A stretch of DNA of 64,000 bases from Telmatobacter sp. DSM 110680 (GCF_039994875.1 NZ_CP121196.1:5642001-5706000); one strand, 5' to 3'; counted from the stretch's first letter, positions 51,353 through 60,799 are shown. Notes: a model not told the origin generated them from the sequence alone. Translations and numbers: made by a program.

Positions 51353-51823
51353 ATGCAAACCAAGATTATTCACCTGGCCCTCAGCGGCCTGCTCGCCCTC
51401 GGCGTCACCGGAGCCGCATTCGCACAAGACCCCCCTCCCCCTCCCCCCGACCAGAACCAGCCCGGCCCACCCCCGGGTGGACGCGGCATGCGCATGGACC
51501 CCGATCGGCAGCTCGCTCGCCTCACCAGCGTGCTCAGCCTGACGACGGACCAGCAGGCAAAGATCAAGCCTTTGCTCGTCGACCGCCAGCAGAAGATGCA
51601 GGCTCTAATGCAGGACCAATCGGCCGCTCCTGAAGACCGGCGCGCCCAGATGCGAACCATCTCCGAAGGCACGAACAACAGCATCAAGGCCCTGCTCAAC
51701 GACGATCAGAAGCAGAAGTTCGATGCCATGCAAGCCAACATGCGCCGCAATGGACCCGGCGGCGGTCCCGGCGGACCACCCCCTCCCCCACCCGACAGTT
51801 CCTCCCCCCAGCCACAACACTAG
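51353..51823 (+). CDS. Small periplasmic Spy/LTXXQ-like protein
   Basis: 156 residues with a signal peptide ending AAFAQD. Proline runs flank a helical core: residues about 55-125 contain LSLTTDQQAKIKPLLVDRQQKM and a second copy-like LNDDQKQKFDAM, the LTxxQ pattern of the CpxP/Spy family of periplasmic chaperones. Poly-Pro and Gly-Pro stretches (about 27-38 and 132-150) are unusual. It is probably a stress-related periplasmic chaperone. Its mRNA ends in a strong hairpin at 51859. Confidence 0.75.
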   Translation: MQTKIIHLALSGLLALGVTGAAFAQDPPPPPPDQNQPGPPPGGRGMRMDPDRQLARLTSVLSLTTDQQAKIKPLLVDRQQKMQALMQDQSAAPEDRRAQMRTISEGTNNSIKALLNDDQKQKFDAMQANMRRNGPGGGPGGPPPPPPDSSSPQPQH

Positions 51824-51858
51824 AACCAAGCCAATAACAAACCGCACCCGCAGAAGAA

Positions 51859-51886
51859 ATCAGGGGCCGCCGCAGCGGCCCCTGAT
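51859..51886. terminator. Bidirectional intrinsic terminator
   Basis: Perfect 12-bp arms ATCAGGGGCCGC (51859-51870) and GCGGCCCCTGAT (51875-51886) with a 4-nt loop between the convergent Spy-like and S10 genes. On the minus strand a TTTCTTC stretch follows, on the plus strand CCATTTCC, so it may serve both directions. Confidence 0.82.
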
Positions 51887-51902
51887 CCATTTCCAGACTC
51901 CG

Positions 51903-53513
51903 CTATTTCGACGCCTTGTCAATAAACGCCGCGAGATCATCCTTCAGCTGGTGCAGCGCGTCTACGTTCAGATAAATCATGTGTCCTGACGGGTAGTAGC
52001 CGAACTGCACATTGCCGCGCAACTCCGGCTCCAGGTTCATGTGATCGAGATCGTATTCGGTCGCAAAGAACGGCGTGGCCAGATCGAAATATCCATTCGC
52101 CGAAAACACCTTGAGATGCGGATTCTTCCGTATCGCCGCTCCCAGGTCGCCCGCTACCCATGGCTGCAATTGTTCGCCGCCACCGGCATTCGGGCCGCCT
52201 CCTCCTGCGGGCCTGTGCTTCCAGTCCCACTGCCCGATGTTGCCCGCGCTGGGCCGGTAAGTGTCCGTAGTTTCGTACTTCAACTCGCGTTCAAGATAGT
52301 CGTGAATTGCCGCCACAAACGCGCCCGTGATTCCCGTATCGGATGCGTCGAAACTGGGATTCTCACCTGCTGCGTCAATGTCTTCGCCCTCGAATCGCAT
52401 GTCGTACCGGCCCAGCGTTTTGCGATCGCTTCTCATCACTTCCTTGCGGAACCTTGTGGGCGACACGCGCAGATTCGCTTCCTTGATGTAGTCCACGCTC
52501 AGCCCGGTCAGTCGGCTCATCTCCTTGGCGACGGAGTCCAACTTGTCTGCCGACAGATTGTGTCCCGCAAACAGTGCGTTCGCATACGGCCCCGCTGCAA
52601 ATTCGCGCGCCTGCTGCACCCACGTTGCTACGTCGGGCGGCTTGTTCTGCACCTTGTTGAAGTACCACGCCGCCGCCGCATAACTAGGCAGATTCGAAAC
52701 ATAGATGGTGTCGTATCCCGGTGACCGAATTGCATAATTCAGAATCGACGAAATCAGCACAATGCCGTTGAGCTGAATTCCATCGCTTCCCAGCAAATCC
52801 GACAGCCCTGCCGAGCGCGTTGTTCCATACGATTCGCCGATCAGAAACTTCGGCGAGTTCCAACGCTGGTTCACCGAGATGTACCGAGCAATAAATCGGT
52901 CGAACGCCTTCAGATCTTGGTCGACTCCCGTGAAATCCTTTGCCTGTCCTTTGCCCACGGCGCGCGAATAGCCCGTCAGGGGAGCGTCAATAAACACCAG
53001 GTCGGTTTTGTCGAGCAGAGAATACTGATTCGGCACCAGCTTGAACGGCGGGCCGGCCGTCGCGTTGGGGCTATCTGTCTGGATGCGTACCGGCGAGAAC
53101 GAGCCCATATGCAACCAAAGGGTTGCGGCTCCGGGACCGCCGTTATAAAGGAAACTTACCGGTCGCGCAGTTGCCTCGGCGCCATCCAAAGTGTACGCCG
53201 TGTAGAACATGCTGCCGTAAGGCTTGTCTTCCTCATCGCGAATCAGCAGCGTCCCCGCAGTCGCTGTGTATTTCAGCGACTTGCCGCCGAGCGCCAGTTC
53301 GTGATGCGTCACCGAGCTTTTTTCCGGAGGAACCGGCGTTTCCTTCGGAGCCGCATCCTTCTGGTCGTCTCCGCCGGAGTGCTCAGCTCTTTCCGGCCTT
53401 TGTTGCTGTTGTTGTGCCGCAGGGCGCTCCTGCGCAATCGATGGAAGACACAAAAGACAAAGCAAGGCTGCGGCCGCAACCCGGATGCAAGCAAGTCGAC
53501 ACACTGCGATCAT
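51903..53513 (-). CDS. S10-family serine carboxypeptidase-like protein
   Basis: 536 residues from ATG 53513, preceded by GGAGGAG; the frame is open to 53630 but adds no family sequence. A signal peptide and a Gln/Glu-rich linker lead to the alpha/beta-hydrolase domain. The oxyanion segment FLYNGGPGAATLWLHMGSFSP, the nucleophile GESYG (in FLIGESYGTTRSAG), the aspartate region VFSANGYFDLATPF and the histidine GYYPSGHMIY are all present in order, so the triad looks intact. It probably trims peptide C-termini in the periplasm or outside the cell. Confidence 0.9.
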   Translation of the reverse strand: MIAVCRLACIRVAAAALLCLLCLPSIAQERPAAQQQQQRPERAEHSGGDDQKDAAPKETPVPPEKSSVTHHELALGGKSLKYTATAGTLLIRDEEDKPYGSMFYTAYTLDGAEATARPVSFLYNGGPGAATLWLHMGSFSPVRIQTDSPNATAGPPFKLVPNQYSLLDKTDLVFIDAPLTGYSRAVGKGQAKDFTGVDQDLKAFDRFIARYISVNQRWNSPKFLIGESYGTTRSAGLSDLLGSDGIQLNGIVLISSILNYAIRSPGYDTIYVSNLPSYAAAAWYFNKVQNKPPDVATWVQQAREFAAGPYANALFAGHNLSADKLDSVAKEMSRLTGLSVDYIKEANLRVSPTRFRKEVMRSDRKTLGRYDMRFEGEDIDAAGENPSFDASDTGITGAFVAAIHDYLERELKYETTDTYRPSAGNIGQWDWKHRPAGGGGPNAGGGEQLQPWVAGDLGAAIRKNPHLKVFSANGYFDLATPFFATEYDLDHMNLEPELRGNVQFGYYPSGHMIYLNVDALHQLKDDLAAFIDKASK

Positions 53514-53700
53514 GAGTGGAAACTCCTCCAATGAGAGTTGAACACCAGGTCCGCTAGCCTCTGGGGAGAGAAGATGCGGATTTGAAGCGCGGATTTTAAA
53601 GCGACGTTTCGACAATCGATGAAGACTCACCCATTTTCGAGTGCAGAGAGATTTTTGGCTTCAAAGTTGCGACATGCCGGAGAAGCCGCGCGCCTGTGGC

Positions 53701-54651
53701 CTAATGCTTGGGCGCCACCGCTGACGGCTCGCGGGTCAGCAACCCCTGGCCACGCAGCCATGTCTCTAGCAACCCGGGCCATTGATCCATCGACGCATCT
53801 CCCTTACCCAGCCCTGACCCATGGGGTCCACTGGCAAAGATGTGGCCTTCCGCGGGAACGCCTGCTTTGATGAGCGCCTCGTAGAACCGCAGGCCCTGCT
53901 CCACCGGAACTGTAACGTCGTCAGCAGTGTGGTACCAGAACGTCGGCGGTGTCTTGGCAGTTACAAACAAGTCCGGAGAGTATGCCAGGCGCAGTGCTTC
54001 GCACTTGTCCATCACGTTGAACAGTTTGCAATAGCTGAGGTGCGACGTATCGCTTGAGATCGCCCCGATCCACGGATAGCCCAGCACCAGAAAATCCGGC
54101 CGGCTCGACACCCGCTCTATCGGATCCTCGGATTCTGGATTCCCTTCGACCGGCTGAGTTGCCGCCAGAGCCGCAAGGTGCCCACCCGCCGAAAACCCGA
54201 TGATCACGATGCGTTTGGGGTCGATGTGATAATCGCTGGCTCGCGCCCGCACCATCTGCACAGCCCGTCGTGCATCAAGCAGTGGAACCGGCAGCAGATA
54301 CCCGTGAGAACTCAGCCGGTAACTGAGCACAAACGCCCGGAATCCCTTCGAAGTCAACCAGTCAGCGACCTGCCGCCCTTCCAAATTGCCTGCCAGGCCT
54401 ACATAGGCTCCGCCCGGCAGCACCACCACCGCCGATCCGTTGTCGTGTCCCGGCTGCGGATCGAAGATAGTCAGAGTTGGTGTGTCCTCGCACGCCGTTC
54501 CCTTGGCCTGAGGGGCCTCCCCTGCCCACAAGCGGATCGTCTTGATACCCAAAAAGGGGCTGTTTTCGCCGGGCATTGCGCACGGTTCCTTCTGCGCCTG
54601 CGCCATACATGCCAAACCGCACAGGGCCGCAATCACCAACAACCGCCTCAT
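53701..54651 (-). CDS. Exported alpha/beta hydrolase, BD-FAE/acetylxylan-esterase-like
   Basis: 316 residues with signal peptide MRRLLVIAALCGLACMAQAQ. The oxyanion loop VVVLPGGAYVGL (HGG-like), the nucleophile motif GFSAGGH (about 153-158), and the later acid (HTADDVTVP) and histidine (ASGPHGSGLG) residues are present. Such enzymes release feruloyl or acetyl groups from plant polysaccharides. Together with the GH51 arabinofuranosidase at 57 kb and the DUF1593 protein at 41 kb it suggests hemicellulose breakdown. Confidence 0.87.
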   Translation of the reverse strand: MRRLLVIAALCGLACMAQAQKEPCAMPGENSPFLGIKTIRLWAGEAPQAKGTACEDTPTLTIFDPQPGHDNGSAVVVLPGGAYVGLAGNLEGRQVADWLTSKGFRAFVLSYRLSSHGYLLPVPLLDARRAVQMVRARASDYHIDPKRIVIIGFSAGGHLAALAATQPVEGNPESEDPIERVSSRPDFLVLGYPWIGAISSDTSHLSYCKLFNVMDKCEALRLAYSPDLFVTAKTPPTFWYHTADDVTVPVEQGLRFYEALIKAGVPAEGHIFASGPHGSGLGKGDASMDQWPGLLETWLRGQGLLTREPSAVAPKH

Positions 54652-54806
54652 TGCCTGTCTCCGATCATTTCGGGGGAATTATACAAGCGGGTCATCTCCT
54701 CGTTCTTTTATCAACGCCAAATGAGGGTACCGTGTCTTTAGGCCACCATTACCGATGCACCTTCGGCATGGCTCCCGACCATCGCGGAAGGTGGCACACT
54801 CATTCA

Positions 54807-55121
54807 ATGCCGGCATGCACGCAATGCGACGGGCTCATGGAGAGCCTCAGCTTCGAGAAGCCTCGCGAATATCTGGAACTAGCCCGGCGGCTCCTCAACG
54901 CAATCAACGACGGCAAGATGAGTCTCATCGAGTCCACGTGTCCGCTGCAGGATCTCTTTGGCGCCGAATGGCCAGCTAATCAGGTTGAGCATGACTTCGA
55001 GTGCAGTGCGTGCGGCCGAAAATTCCAACTCTTCGCCGACACCTACCTGGGCCGCGCCGGATGGGGCGTAACCGGACCGCAAACCAAGGATCCGACGCTG
55101 GCAGCGATCGCAACGACGTAG
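54807..55121 (+). CDS. Small protein with two CxxC pairs
   Basis: 104 residues if ATG 54807 (MPACTQCDGLMESLSF) is used; the open frame extends to 54576 and the start is uncertain. CTQC (about 4-7) and CSAC (about 67-70) form a potential zinc site, with a helix in between (REYLELARRLLNAINDGKM). The C-terminus has FQLFADTYLGRAGWG. No family is recognised; metal-binding or redox roles are possible. It is convergent with bshC, with a 77-nt heptamer element between them. Confidence 0.6.
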   Translation: MPACTQCDGLMESLSFEKPREYLELARRLLNAINDGKMSLIESTCPLQDLFGAEWPANQVEHDFECSACGRKFQLFADTYLGRAGWGVTGPQTKDPTLAAIATT

Positions 55122-55129
55122 TCCCAGGT

Positions 55130-55206
55130 ATCAGTTTTCAAATAGGACAGGCTGCGCTGCAGTTCAAGGTCACGTTTCTGATCACTGAAAACTGATTACT
55201 GAAAAC
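55130..55206. repeat. Heptamer-periodic palindromic element (CAGT/ACTG type, 77 nt)
   Basis: Read as 11 7-mers; the last four are TGATCAC, TGAAAAC, TGATTAC and TGAAAAC. ATCAGTTTTCA (55130-55140) and TGAAAACTGAT (55186-55196) are perfect 11-bp arms. On the opposite strand its start (CAGTAATCAG, then TTCAGTGATCAGAAA) aligns with the element at 17156 (CAGTGGTCAG, then TTCAGTGGTCAGAAA). It fills most of the gap between the CxxC protein and the bshC stop (55211). Confidence 0.78.
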
Positions 55207-55210
55207 TTCG

Positions 55211-56818
55211 TCACAGCCATACCGCTTTGTGTCCCGGACAGGGATCGCCCGCCAGCGACGTCAGCGTCTCGGACAGTTCAAATCCGTATCGTGCAAAATA
55301 GTAGGCCGCCCCGTGTACGCGCTCCTGCAGCACGCCGCCTGGATTCAGCGCCCGCTCAATCGCCTCCGCATGACGCCGTAGCGAGCCTTCGCGCTGCATT
55401 TCAAAGTTGGCCGCCAGCCGGCGCAGTCGATTCATCTGGTAGCGCATTTTGCTTGATGCCGTATCCGCCGACCGCCCCAACCCGGCATCCATCGCCTTCA
55501 TGTATTCCAGCAGCGGCGCGAGTTCCGCATCCAGTGCCGTTCCCGCCGCAGCCAGCTTCCGCTTGCCCTCGACAGGCATTGCGCGGGCAGCCAGCAACTG
55601 TGCAAGTGAATCTGCCGATTCTATGAAGACGCGGTCAAGCCCCAACTCATGCTTGCGCAGCAGTTCGCCAATGGCCGGCTCAATCAGCGTTGCGGAAAGC
55701 CTCGCCTCGGCCGCCGTCAACCGACCCAGAATGCGTTCGTACAACACCGCCGACTGCGCAAAGTACGCAACCTCGGCCGGCCCGCCTACGATCAGCGACG
55801 TTCCCAGCAGAAAATCCTGAAACACAGGCCGCAACAGCGCTCCGGGAGAAATTCGTTCCGGCTCCGCGGCCAGCACTCCAACCAGATCATTCGTCGTAAA
55901 CTTTTCGCGCCCGGCCTGCCATATTCCATTCGGTTCGGCGATCGTGGGAGCCGTGCGTTTCAGCGCAATCCTCTCCCCGCTGCGCTCATGGATCAAAAAG
56001 AGCAAGCTCGACTGCGGAGTCACCGCTACCTGCGCGTGATATCCAGCAGTCTCGAGTGTCTTGTTCCGTTCCAGCAGCGCCGCATGCAGTTCGTCTGCGA
56101 GCTCAATCGCCGCCCGCAGCACTGGCGATCCCAACCGATGCACCTCGCGCCCCGCCGCATCGAGCACCAGCAGTCCCTGCGCGGCAAATGCCTTCGCATA
56201 AAACTCGCCAAACGCTTGCCCGAAAGTGCGGCCCGGTCTATATGCGGCCGCAAGCGCGTCCATCGCGTCCGACGAGCCCAACAACTCCCAGGCCTGATCC
56301 ACCAGCGGCCCGATGGATTCGTCTAGCAAAACCCCACCCACCGGCACAGCGTGAGCCGGAGTTTTGGTATAGACCAGCTTGCGCAGTTCTTTTCGAGAAG
56401 GGAATACGACGTGATTGATCTCTGCGAAATCGTGATCTTCCGTAGCCAGCCAGAAGATCGGAACGTGCGGATGACCGGCGGTCGTTGCCTGCTGCGCCCG
56501 TGCGATTGCCGTTGCAGCTTTGAATGGAGTAAAAAGTGGGCCGCCCAGTAATCCCACCTGCTGCCCGGTCAGTACCGTGGCCGCGCCGGCTCGCAAGGCC
56601 TCCAATGCCGAAGCCGCCGCTGGGGTGGGATTCTGTGTCGCCAGCACTTCAACAATTTCATTCCAGTGGTCCGGGAGTGGACATCGCTGCTGCCAGCCCG
56701 TCTCCCGCGGCAGCGACGAATAGAAAGGCCGCACCACCGCCTCACCGGCACAGTAGTCCTTGAAAAGCCGGCTCAGTCCAGGAGCCACGTCGATGGGGTA
56801 ACAGTCTGAACTCGGCAA
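55211..56818 (-). CDS. bshC: Bacillithiol biosynthesis cysteine-adding enzyme BshC
   Basis: 535 residues, the family length. It has VLTGQQVGLLGGPLFTPFKAATAIARA (broken here) and IFWLATEDHDFAEINHV, characteristic of BshC, with a Rossmann-like core and a long helical coiled-coil (about 440-480). The enzyme is thought to add cysteine to glucosaminyl-malate, the last step of bacillithiol synthesis. Bacillithiol genes are known in Acidobacteria as well as Firmicutes and Bacteroidetes. bshA and bshB are not in this window. Divergent from the GH51 gene across 214 bp. Confidence 0.93.
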   Translation of the reverse strand: MPSSDCYPIDVAPGLSRLFKDYCAGEAVVRPFYSSLPRETGWQQRCPLPDHWNEIVEVLATQNPTPAAASALEALRAGAATVLTGQQVGLLGGPLFTPFKAATAIARAQQATTAGHPHVPIFWLATEDHDFAEINHVVFPSRKELRKLVYTKTPAHAVPVGGVLLDESIGPLVDQAWELLGSSDAMDALAAAYRPGRTFGQAFGEFYAKAFAAQGLLVLDAAGREVHRLGSPVLRAAIELADELHAALLERNKTLETAGYHAQVAVTPQSSLLFLIHERSGERIALKRTAPTIAEPNGIWQAGREKFTTNDLVGVLAAEPERISPGALLRPVFQDFLLGTSLIVGGPAEVAYFAQSAVLYERILGRLTAAEARLSATLIEPAIGELLRKHELGLDRVFIESADSLAQLLAARAMPVEGKRKLAAAGTALDAELAPLLEYMKAMDAGLGRSADTASSKMRYQMNRLRRLAANFEMQREGSLRRHAEAIERALNPGGVLQERVHGAAYYFARYGFELSETLTSLAGDPCPGHKAVWL

Positions 56819-57032
56819 CGCGTACCTTCCGATAATTTTTCGTTCGGCCGCGCCCGCTGACCGGGTCCGGGCAGAACTTCGGCTCTGTTAAGGATGCCAC
56901 GGCAGACTGATTCGATGCACAACTCGAGATTCTGCTCGACTGTGGGCCGATGCATCATATGCCCAGCCCCCGTTCCCCACCTTGTTTTCGAATGACGCAT
57001 CGCGCCCAACGACATAGAATAGGGCGACTCCC

Positions 57033-59006
57033 ATGCGCCTAAAAGCCACCGCACTTGTTCTCATTCTCGCCCTCCTACCTCTTGGTCTTCCCGGACAGTC
57101 CGCCAATGCGCCCGTCACCATCAAGGTCGATGCGGCACATCCCGGCGCCGCCATTTCCCCGCAGATGTTCGGCATTTTCTTTGAAGACATCAACTTCGGC
57201 GCCGACGGCGGATTGTATCCAGAGCTAGTCAAGAATCGCTCATTCGAGTTCAGCGAGCCGCTGGCCGGATGGCATGAGGTGATGGGCTTCAGCAAAAAAG
57301 GTCTCGATGTTCCCAAGGGCGAACTCGACATCCGCACCGATGACCCACTGAATGAGCACAACCCGCACTACCTTAGGGCGCGTGCCGTTGAACCCGGCTA
57401 TAGCTGGTGGAACGCGGGCTTCCGAGGAATCGGCGTTAAAGAAGGAGCCGAATATCGCTTCTCCGCCTATGTGCGGACCCATGGGCCAAAATCTCTCAAT
57501 GCCGTCGTGAATGACGAAAACCACAAGCCCGTGGCCACCGGAAAACTCGAAGGCTTCAGCGACCACTGGAAGAGATATGAAACCGTGATTCGTGCCTCCG
57601 CCACGGCCGACAAGGCTCAGCTGGTTCTCTCCCTCGACGAACCTGGCGCGATTGATATCGACATGGTTTCGCTTTATCCCGTAGATACCTGGAAGCAGCG
57701 CCCCAACGGTCTGCGCAAGGATCTCGTGCAATTGCTCTACGACATGCATCCCGGTTTTTTGCGCTTTCCCGGCGGCTGCATCGTGGAAGGCCGCCGCCTC
57801 GCGACCCGCTATCGGTGGAAGAGGACAGTTGGCGATCTGGCCGAGCGTCAGACCCTTGTGAATCGCTGGAATGATGAATTCGACACGCGCCCGGCGCCGG
57901 ATTATTTCCAGTCGTTCGGCCTTGGATTCTACGAGTATTTCCAGTTGGCCGAAGATATCGGTGCCCGCCCGCTTCCCATCCTCAACTGCGGAATGGCATG
58001 TCAGTTCAACTCCAGCGAAACGGCTGCCGTCGAAGACCTTCACGAATACATTCAGGACGCGCTCGACCTGATCGATTTTGCGAATGGTCCTGTAACGACG
58101 CCGTGGGGAAAGCTGCGCGCCGCCATGGGGCACCCTGCGCCATTTCATCTCACCATGATTGGCGTCGGAAACGAGCAATGGGGACCGCGCTACCTGGAGC
58201 GGTACAAAGTCTTCGCCGCAGCGTTGAAAGCCAAACATCCTGAGATCAAGCTGGTGGTCAGTGCCGGTCCCTTTCCTACTGGCGAGCCCTTTGACAGCAT
58301 GTGGTCCAACTGGCGTCAGCTTCACGCCGACATCGTCGATGAACATTACTACATGAGCCCCGAGTGGTTCCTCTCCAACACCGCTCGCTACGACCACTAC
58401 GATCGCTCCGGCCCCAAGGTCTTTGCGGGGGAATACGCGGCGCAAAGTGTCGGCTCAACCAGTCCCAACAATCGCAACAACTGGAAGACTGCGATCTCCG
58501 AAGCCGCATTCATGACGGGACTCGAGCGCAACGGCGACGTGGTTCAGATGGCTTCGTATGCTCCGCTGCTGGCCAACATCAATGCGTGGCAATGGACTCC
58601 CGATGCCATATGGTTCGACAACCTCCACTCCTATGGCACGCCCGACTACTACGTCCAGAAGCTCTTCGCGAGCAACACGGGAAACCGCGTCGTGCCGTCA
58701 ACGCCTCATTCTGAAGACGGGCTCTACACCAGCGCCGTTGTCGATGATCGCTCGCACGAATTGATTTTGAAGGTGGTCAACTACGCGCCTACAGCGAGAA
58801 CAAGCACCATCGAACTCGCCGGAGCCGGGGCGTCCGGAAGTGCTAGAGTCACCACGCTCGCGACATCAGATCTAACTGCGGAAAACAGCTTTGCGCATCC
58901 GCAGAATGTGTCGCCGCAAGCCGGCAGCATTGATATCAAGGATGGGAAGATTTCCGCAGACCTAAGCCCATACTCTGTGACCGTATTCCGCGTATCGATG
59001 CGCTAG
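57033..59006 (+). CDS. Alpha-L-arabinofuranosidase, GH51, exported
   Basis: 657 residues with a signal peptide (ALVLILALLPLGLPGQSA). A carbohydrate-binding-like beta region (about 75-205) precedes the catalytic barrel. The acid/base glutamate is E381 in GVGNEQWGPRY and the nucleophile is E467 in VFAGEYAAQS; a C-terminal beta-sandwich ends the protein. The enzyme cleaves terminal arabinose from arabinoxylan or arabinan. Its stop (TAG 59004-59006) directly abuts the convergent MarR-GNAT stop. Confidence 0.93.
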   Translation: MRLKATALVLILALLPLGLPGQSANAPVTIKVDAAHPGAAISPQMFGIFFEDINFGADGGLYPELVKNRSFEFSEPLAGWHEVMGFSKKGLDVPKGELDIRTDDPLNEHNPHYLRARAVEPGYSWWNAGFRGIGVKEGAEYRFSAYVRTHGPKSLNAVVNDENHKPVATGKLEGFSDHWKRYETVIRASATADKAQLVLSLDEPGAIDIDMVSLYPVDTWKQRPNGLRKDLVQLLYDMHPGFLRFPGGCIVEGRRLATRYRWKRTVGDLAERQTLVNRWNDEFDTRPAPDYFQSFGLGFYEYFQLAEDIGARPLPILNCGMACQFNSSETAAVEDLHEYIQDALDLIDFANGPVTTPWGKLRAAMGHPAPFHLTMIGVGNEQWGPRYLERYKVFAAALKAKHPEIKLVVSAGPFPTGEPFDSMWSNWRQLHADIVDEHYYMSPEWFLSNTARYDHYDRSGPKVFAGEYAAQSVGSTSPNNRNNWKTAISEAAFMTGLERNGDVVQMASYAPLLANINAWQWTPDAIWFDNLHSYGTPDYYVQKLFASNTGNRVVPSTPHSEDGLYTSAVVDDRSHELILKVVNYAPTARTSTIELAGAGASGSARVTTLATSDLTAENSFAHPQNVSPQAGSIDIKDGKISADLSPYSVTVFRVSMR

Positions 59007-59912
59007 CTAATCGCAGATATTCTTTCGCATGAACAGCGTCGCCTGCGGGTTATCGTTATAGCGGTCGCATCGGTGATAGCCGCGTCTCTCATAGATCGCG
59101 ATGGCTGGCTTCAGATCGTCGTACGTGTCGAGATAAATCCACTCCAGACCGGCCTCACGCGCAAAGTCTTCCTGCGCATCGAGCAGCATGCCTGCAATGT
59201 GTCTGCCGCGTGCCGACGGCTTCACATACATGCGCTTGCACTCCCCGGCCTTCGGAATCGATGACAATTTCCGCAGGATCACGCAGCCGACCACTTCTTG
59301 TTCGATATAGGCCAGCCACATTCCCGATGCCGGTGCGTCGATCATCTTACGGAGGCTCTGCGGCTTGTCCCGCTGCACCACGTGCACCGCTTCGTAATAT
59401 TCCTGCAGAATCTCGAATGCCTCGTTGCATGCCCTGGTTAGCCGAACGATTCGGACCGAATTCTTTTTCGGCGCTTTCAAAATCTGGTGTGCTTTCGTCA
59501 GCGCCGTTACCACGGTCCCGCGTTGCTCAACTGTCAGGTGGGCAAGAATCTCCTGAATCTGCAGATCAGACAGTTCGTTGAGCCGCGCGACCGCTCGTTC
59601 GCCCATTGGACTTAAAGTCAGCAGCCTCTCGCGACCATCCTGTTTGGAGGCGCTTTGGCGTACAAGTCTTCGCTTGGTAAGCAACGCGACCAAGCGGCTG
59701 ATGTAGCCCGGATCGAGATCTAAAGTGACGCAAAGAGCCGCGGCGGTGATCTCCGGATGAGCTCCGATCTCGTAGAGCATCCGTGCCTCAGTTAGAGAAA
59801 AGATGCCATCCAGATGTCTTTTGCGGAGCAATCCCAACCGAGCTGTGTAGAAGCGATTGAACTCCCGCACCGCTGCGACTTGATTGGAGCTTTGTGTCTG
59901 TACCAACTCCAT
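59007..59912 (-). CDS. Bifunctional MarR-type regulator / GNAT acetyltransferase
   Basis: 301 residues from ATG 59912 (MELVQTQSSNQ); the open frame to 59948 would run into an operator-like palindrome. Residues about 25-140 are a MarR winged helix (SLTEARMLYEIGAHPEITAAALC, then DPGYISRLVALLTKRRLV and a wing). About 150-301 is a GNAT domain (VGCVILRKL, CKRMYVKPSARGRHIAGMLL with the acetyl-CoA pyrophosphate loop). Such fusions regulate a small set of genes and acetylate an unknown small molecule. The upstream palindrome at 59933-59951 is probably its own operator. Confidence 0.9.
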   Translation of the reverse strand: MELVQTQSSNQVAAVREFNRFYTARLGLLRKRHLDGIFSLTEARMLYEIGAHPEITAAALCVTLDLDPGYISRLVALLTKRRLVRQSASKQDGRERLLTLSPMGERAVARLNELSDLQIQEILAHLTVEQRGTVVTALTKAHQILKAPKKNSVRIVRLTRACNEAFEILQEYYEAVHVVQRDKPQSLRKMIDAPASGMWLAYIEQEVVGCVILRKLSSIPKAGECKRMYVKPSARGRHIAGMLLDAQEDFAREAGLEWIYLDTYDDLKPAIAIYERRGYHRCDRYNDNPQATLFMRKNICD

Positions 59913-59932
59913 AGCCGAACCATAAAACAAAG

Positions 59933-59951
59933 TAGTTGCTTTTAGCAACTA
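59933..59951. promoter_or_regulatory. Palindromic operator upstream of the MarR-GNAT gene
   Basis: TAGTTGCT-TTT-AGCAACTA is a perfect 8-bp inverted repeat with a 3-nt spacer, 20 bp before the preferred ATG (59912, minus strand). MarR-family dimers typically bind such palindromes near their own promoter, so autoregulation is likely. Confidence 0.7.
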
Positions 59952-60095
59952 TCTAGAAAGAGACCTCGCCGACCTCGATAAACACGAGAGCCTTATCCGA
60001 ACTTGAATCGTGGACAAACTTCTACGAACCTGCAACGCTCAACTTCCCCAAACCCCTATACTTCTCTAGACCGCTCCAAGGAGATTGACCCGCGC

Positions 60096-60758
60096 ATGTC
60101 CAAGAAGAACAAGCAATCCAAGTCCGCCAAACTTGAAAAGGCGAAAGCTTCCAAAACCAAGCCGTCAAAAGAAACTGAGCCACGCAAGCCTGCCTCTGCG
60201 ACAGAAGAAACCCTCATCAGTTCAAAGGTCGTCTACCAGGGGCCACTCTTCCGAGTCCTCCATGACAAGCTGCTGGAGCCCGGCGGCAAACCCTCAGAGC
60301 GTGATGTCATCCGCCACAACGGCTCCGTCGTGATCCTCGCCGTCGACAAGTCAAAAAGTAAGAAAGATCCCTGGATCGTGATGGAACACCAGTATCGTCA
60401 CGCCGCCAAACAGTATTTATGGGAATTGCCCGCCGGCAAACTCGACGCAGGCGAAGAACCTCTCGTTGGAGCTAAGCGCGAGTTGGAAGAAGAAACCGGC
60501 TATCGCGCCAAGAAATGGAAACCGCTGGTCGAGTATTACGGCAGCCCCGGCTTTCTTGGCGAATCCATGAAAGTCTTTCTGGCCGAGGGCCTCGTCGCCG
60601 GAGATGCTCACCCCGAAGACGATGAGGACATCGAGTTCCGGCTCGTGAAGCTCTCCGACATTGTGAAAATGATTGAAAAGGGCGCCATCAAGGACGGCAA
60701 AACTCTATGCAGTGTGCTGCTCTACGCGCGCCGGATCGGCAAGAAGCACAAGAAATAG
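60096..60758 (+). CDS. Nudix hydrolase (ADP-ribose pyrophosphatase-like)
   Basis: 220 residues from ATG 60096 (AAGGAG about 12 nt upstream; the open frame to 60003 is not used). A Lys/Ser/Glu-rich N-terminus of about 40 residues is disordered. The Nudix box is complete: GKLDAGEEPLVGAKRELEEETG with REL and EEETG metal ligands, preceded by the adenine-side strand YLWELPAG. The context YGSPGFLGESMKVFLAEGL matches ADP-ribose pyrophosphatases. It probably hydrolyses ADP-ribose or NDP-sugars as a housekeeping reaction. A terminator follows at 60800. Confidence 0.92.
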   Translation: MSKKNKQSKSAKLEKAKASKTKPSKETEPRKPASATEETLISSKVVYQGPLFRVLHDKLLEPGGKPSERDVIRHNGSVVILAVDKSKSKKDPWIVMEHQYRHAAKQYLWELPAGKLDAGEEPLVGAKRELEEETGYRAKKWKPLVEYYGSPGFLGESMKVFLAEGLVAGDAHPEDDEDIEFRLVKLSDIVKMIEKGAIKDGKTLCSVLLYARRIGKKHKK

Positions 60759-60799
60759 TAGTGCAACCGCTTTAGTCAACCGATTCAATACTTTCCAAG

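Noticed and set aside
57240..58445. 401-codon open frame on the minus strand opposite the GH51 gene
   Set aside because: It lies entirely antisense to a gene with intact family motifs; the protein has no recognisable signature and high GC explains the absence of stops.
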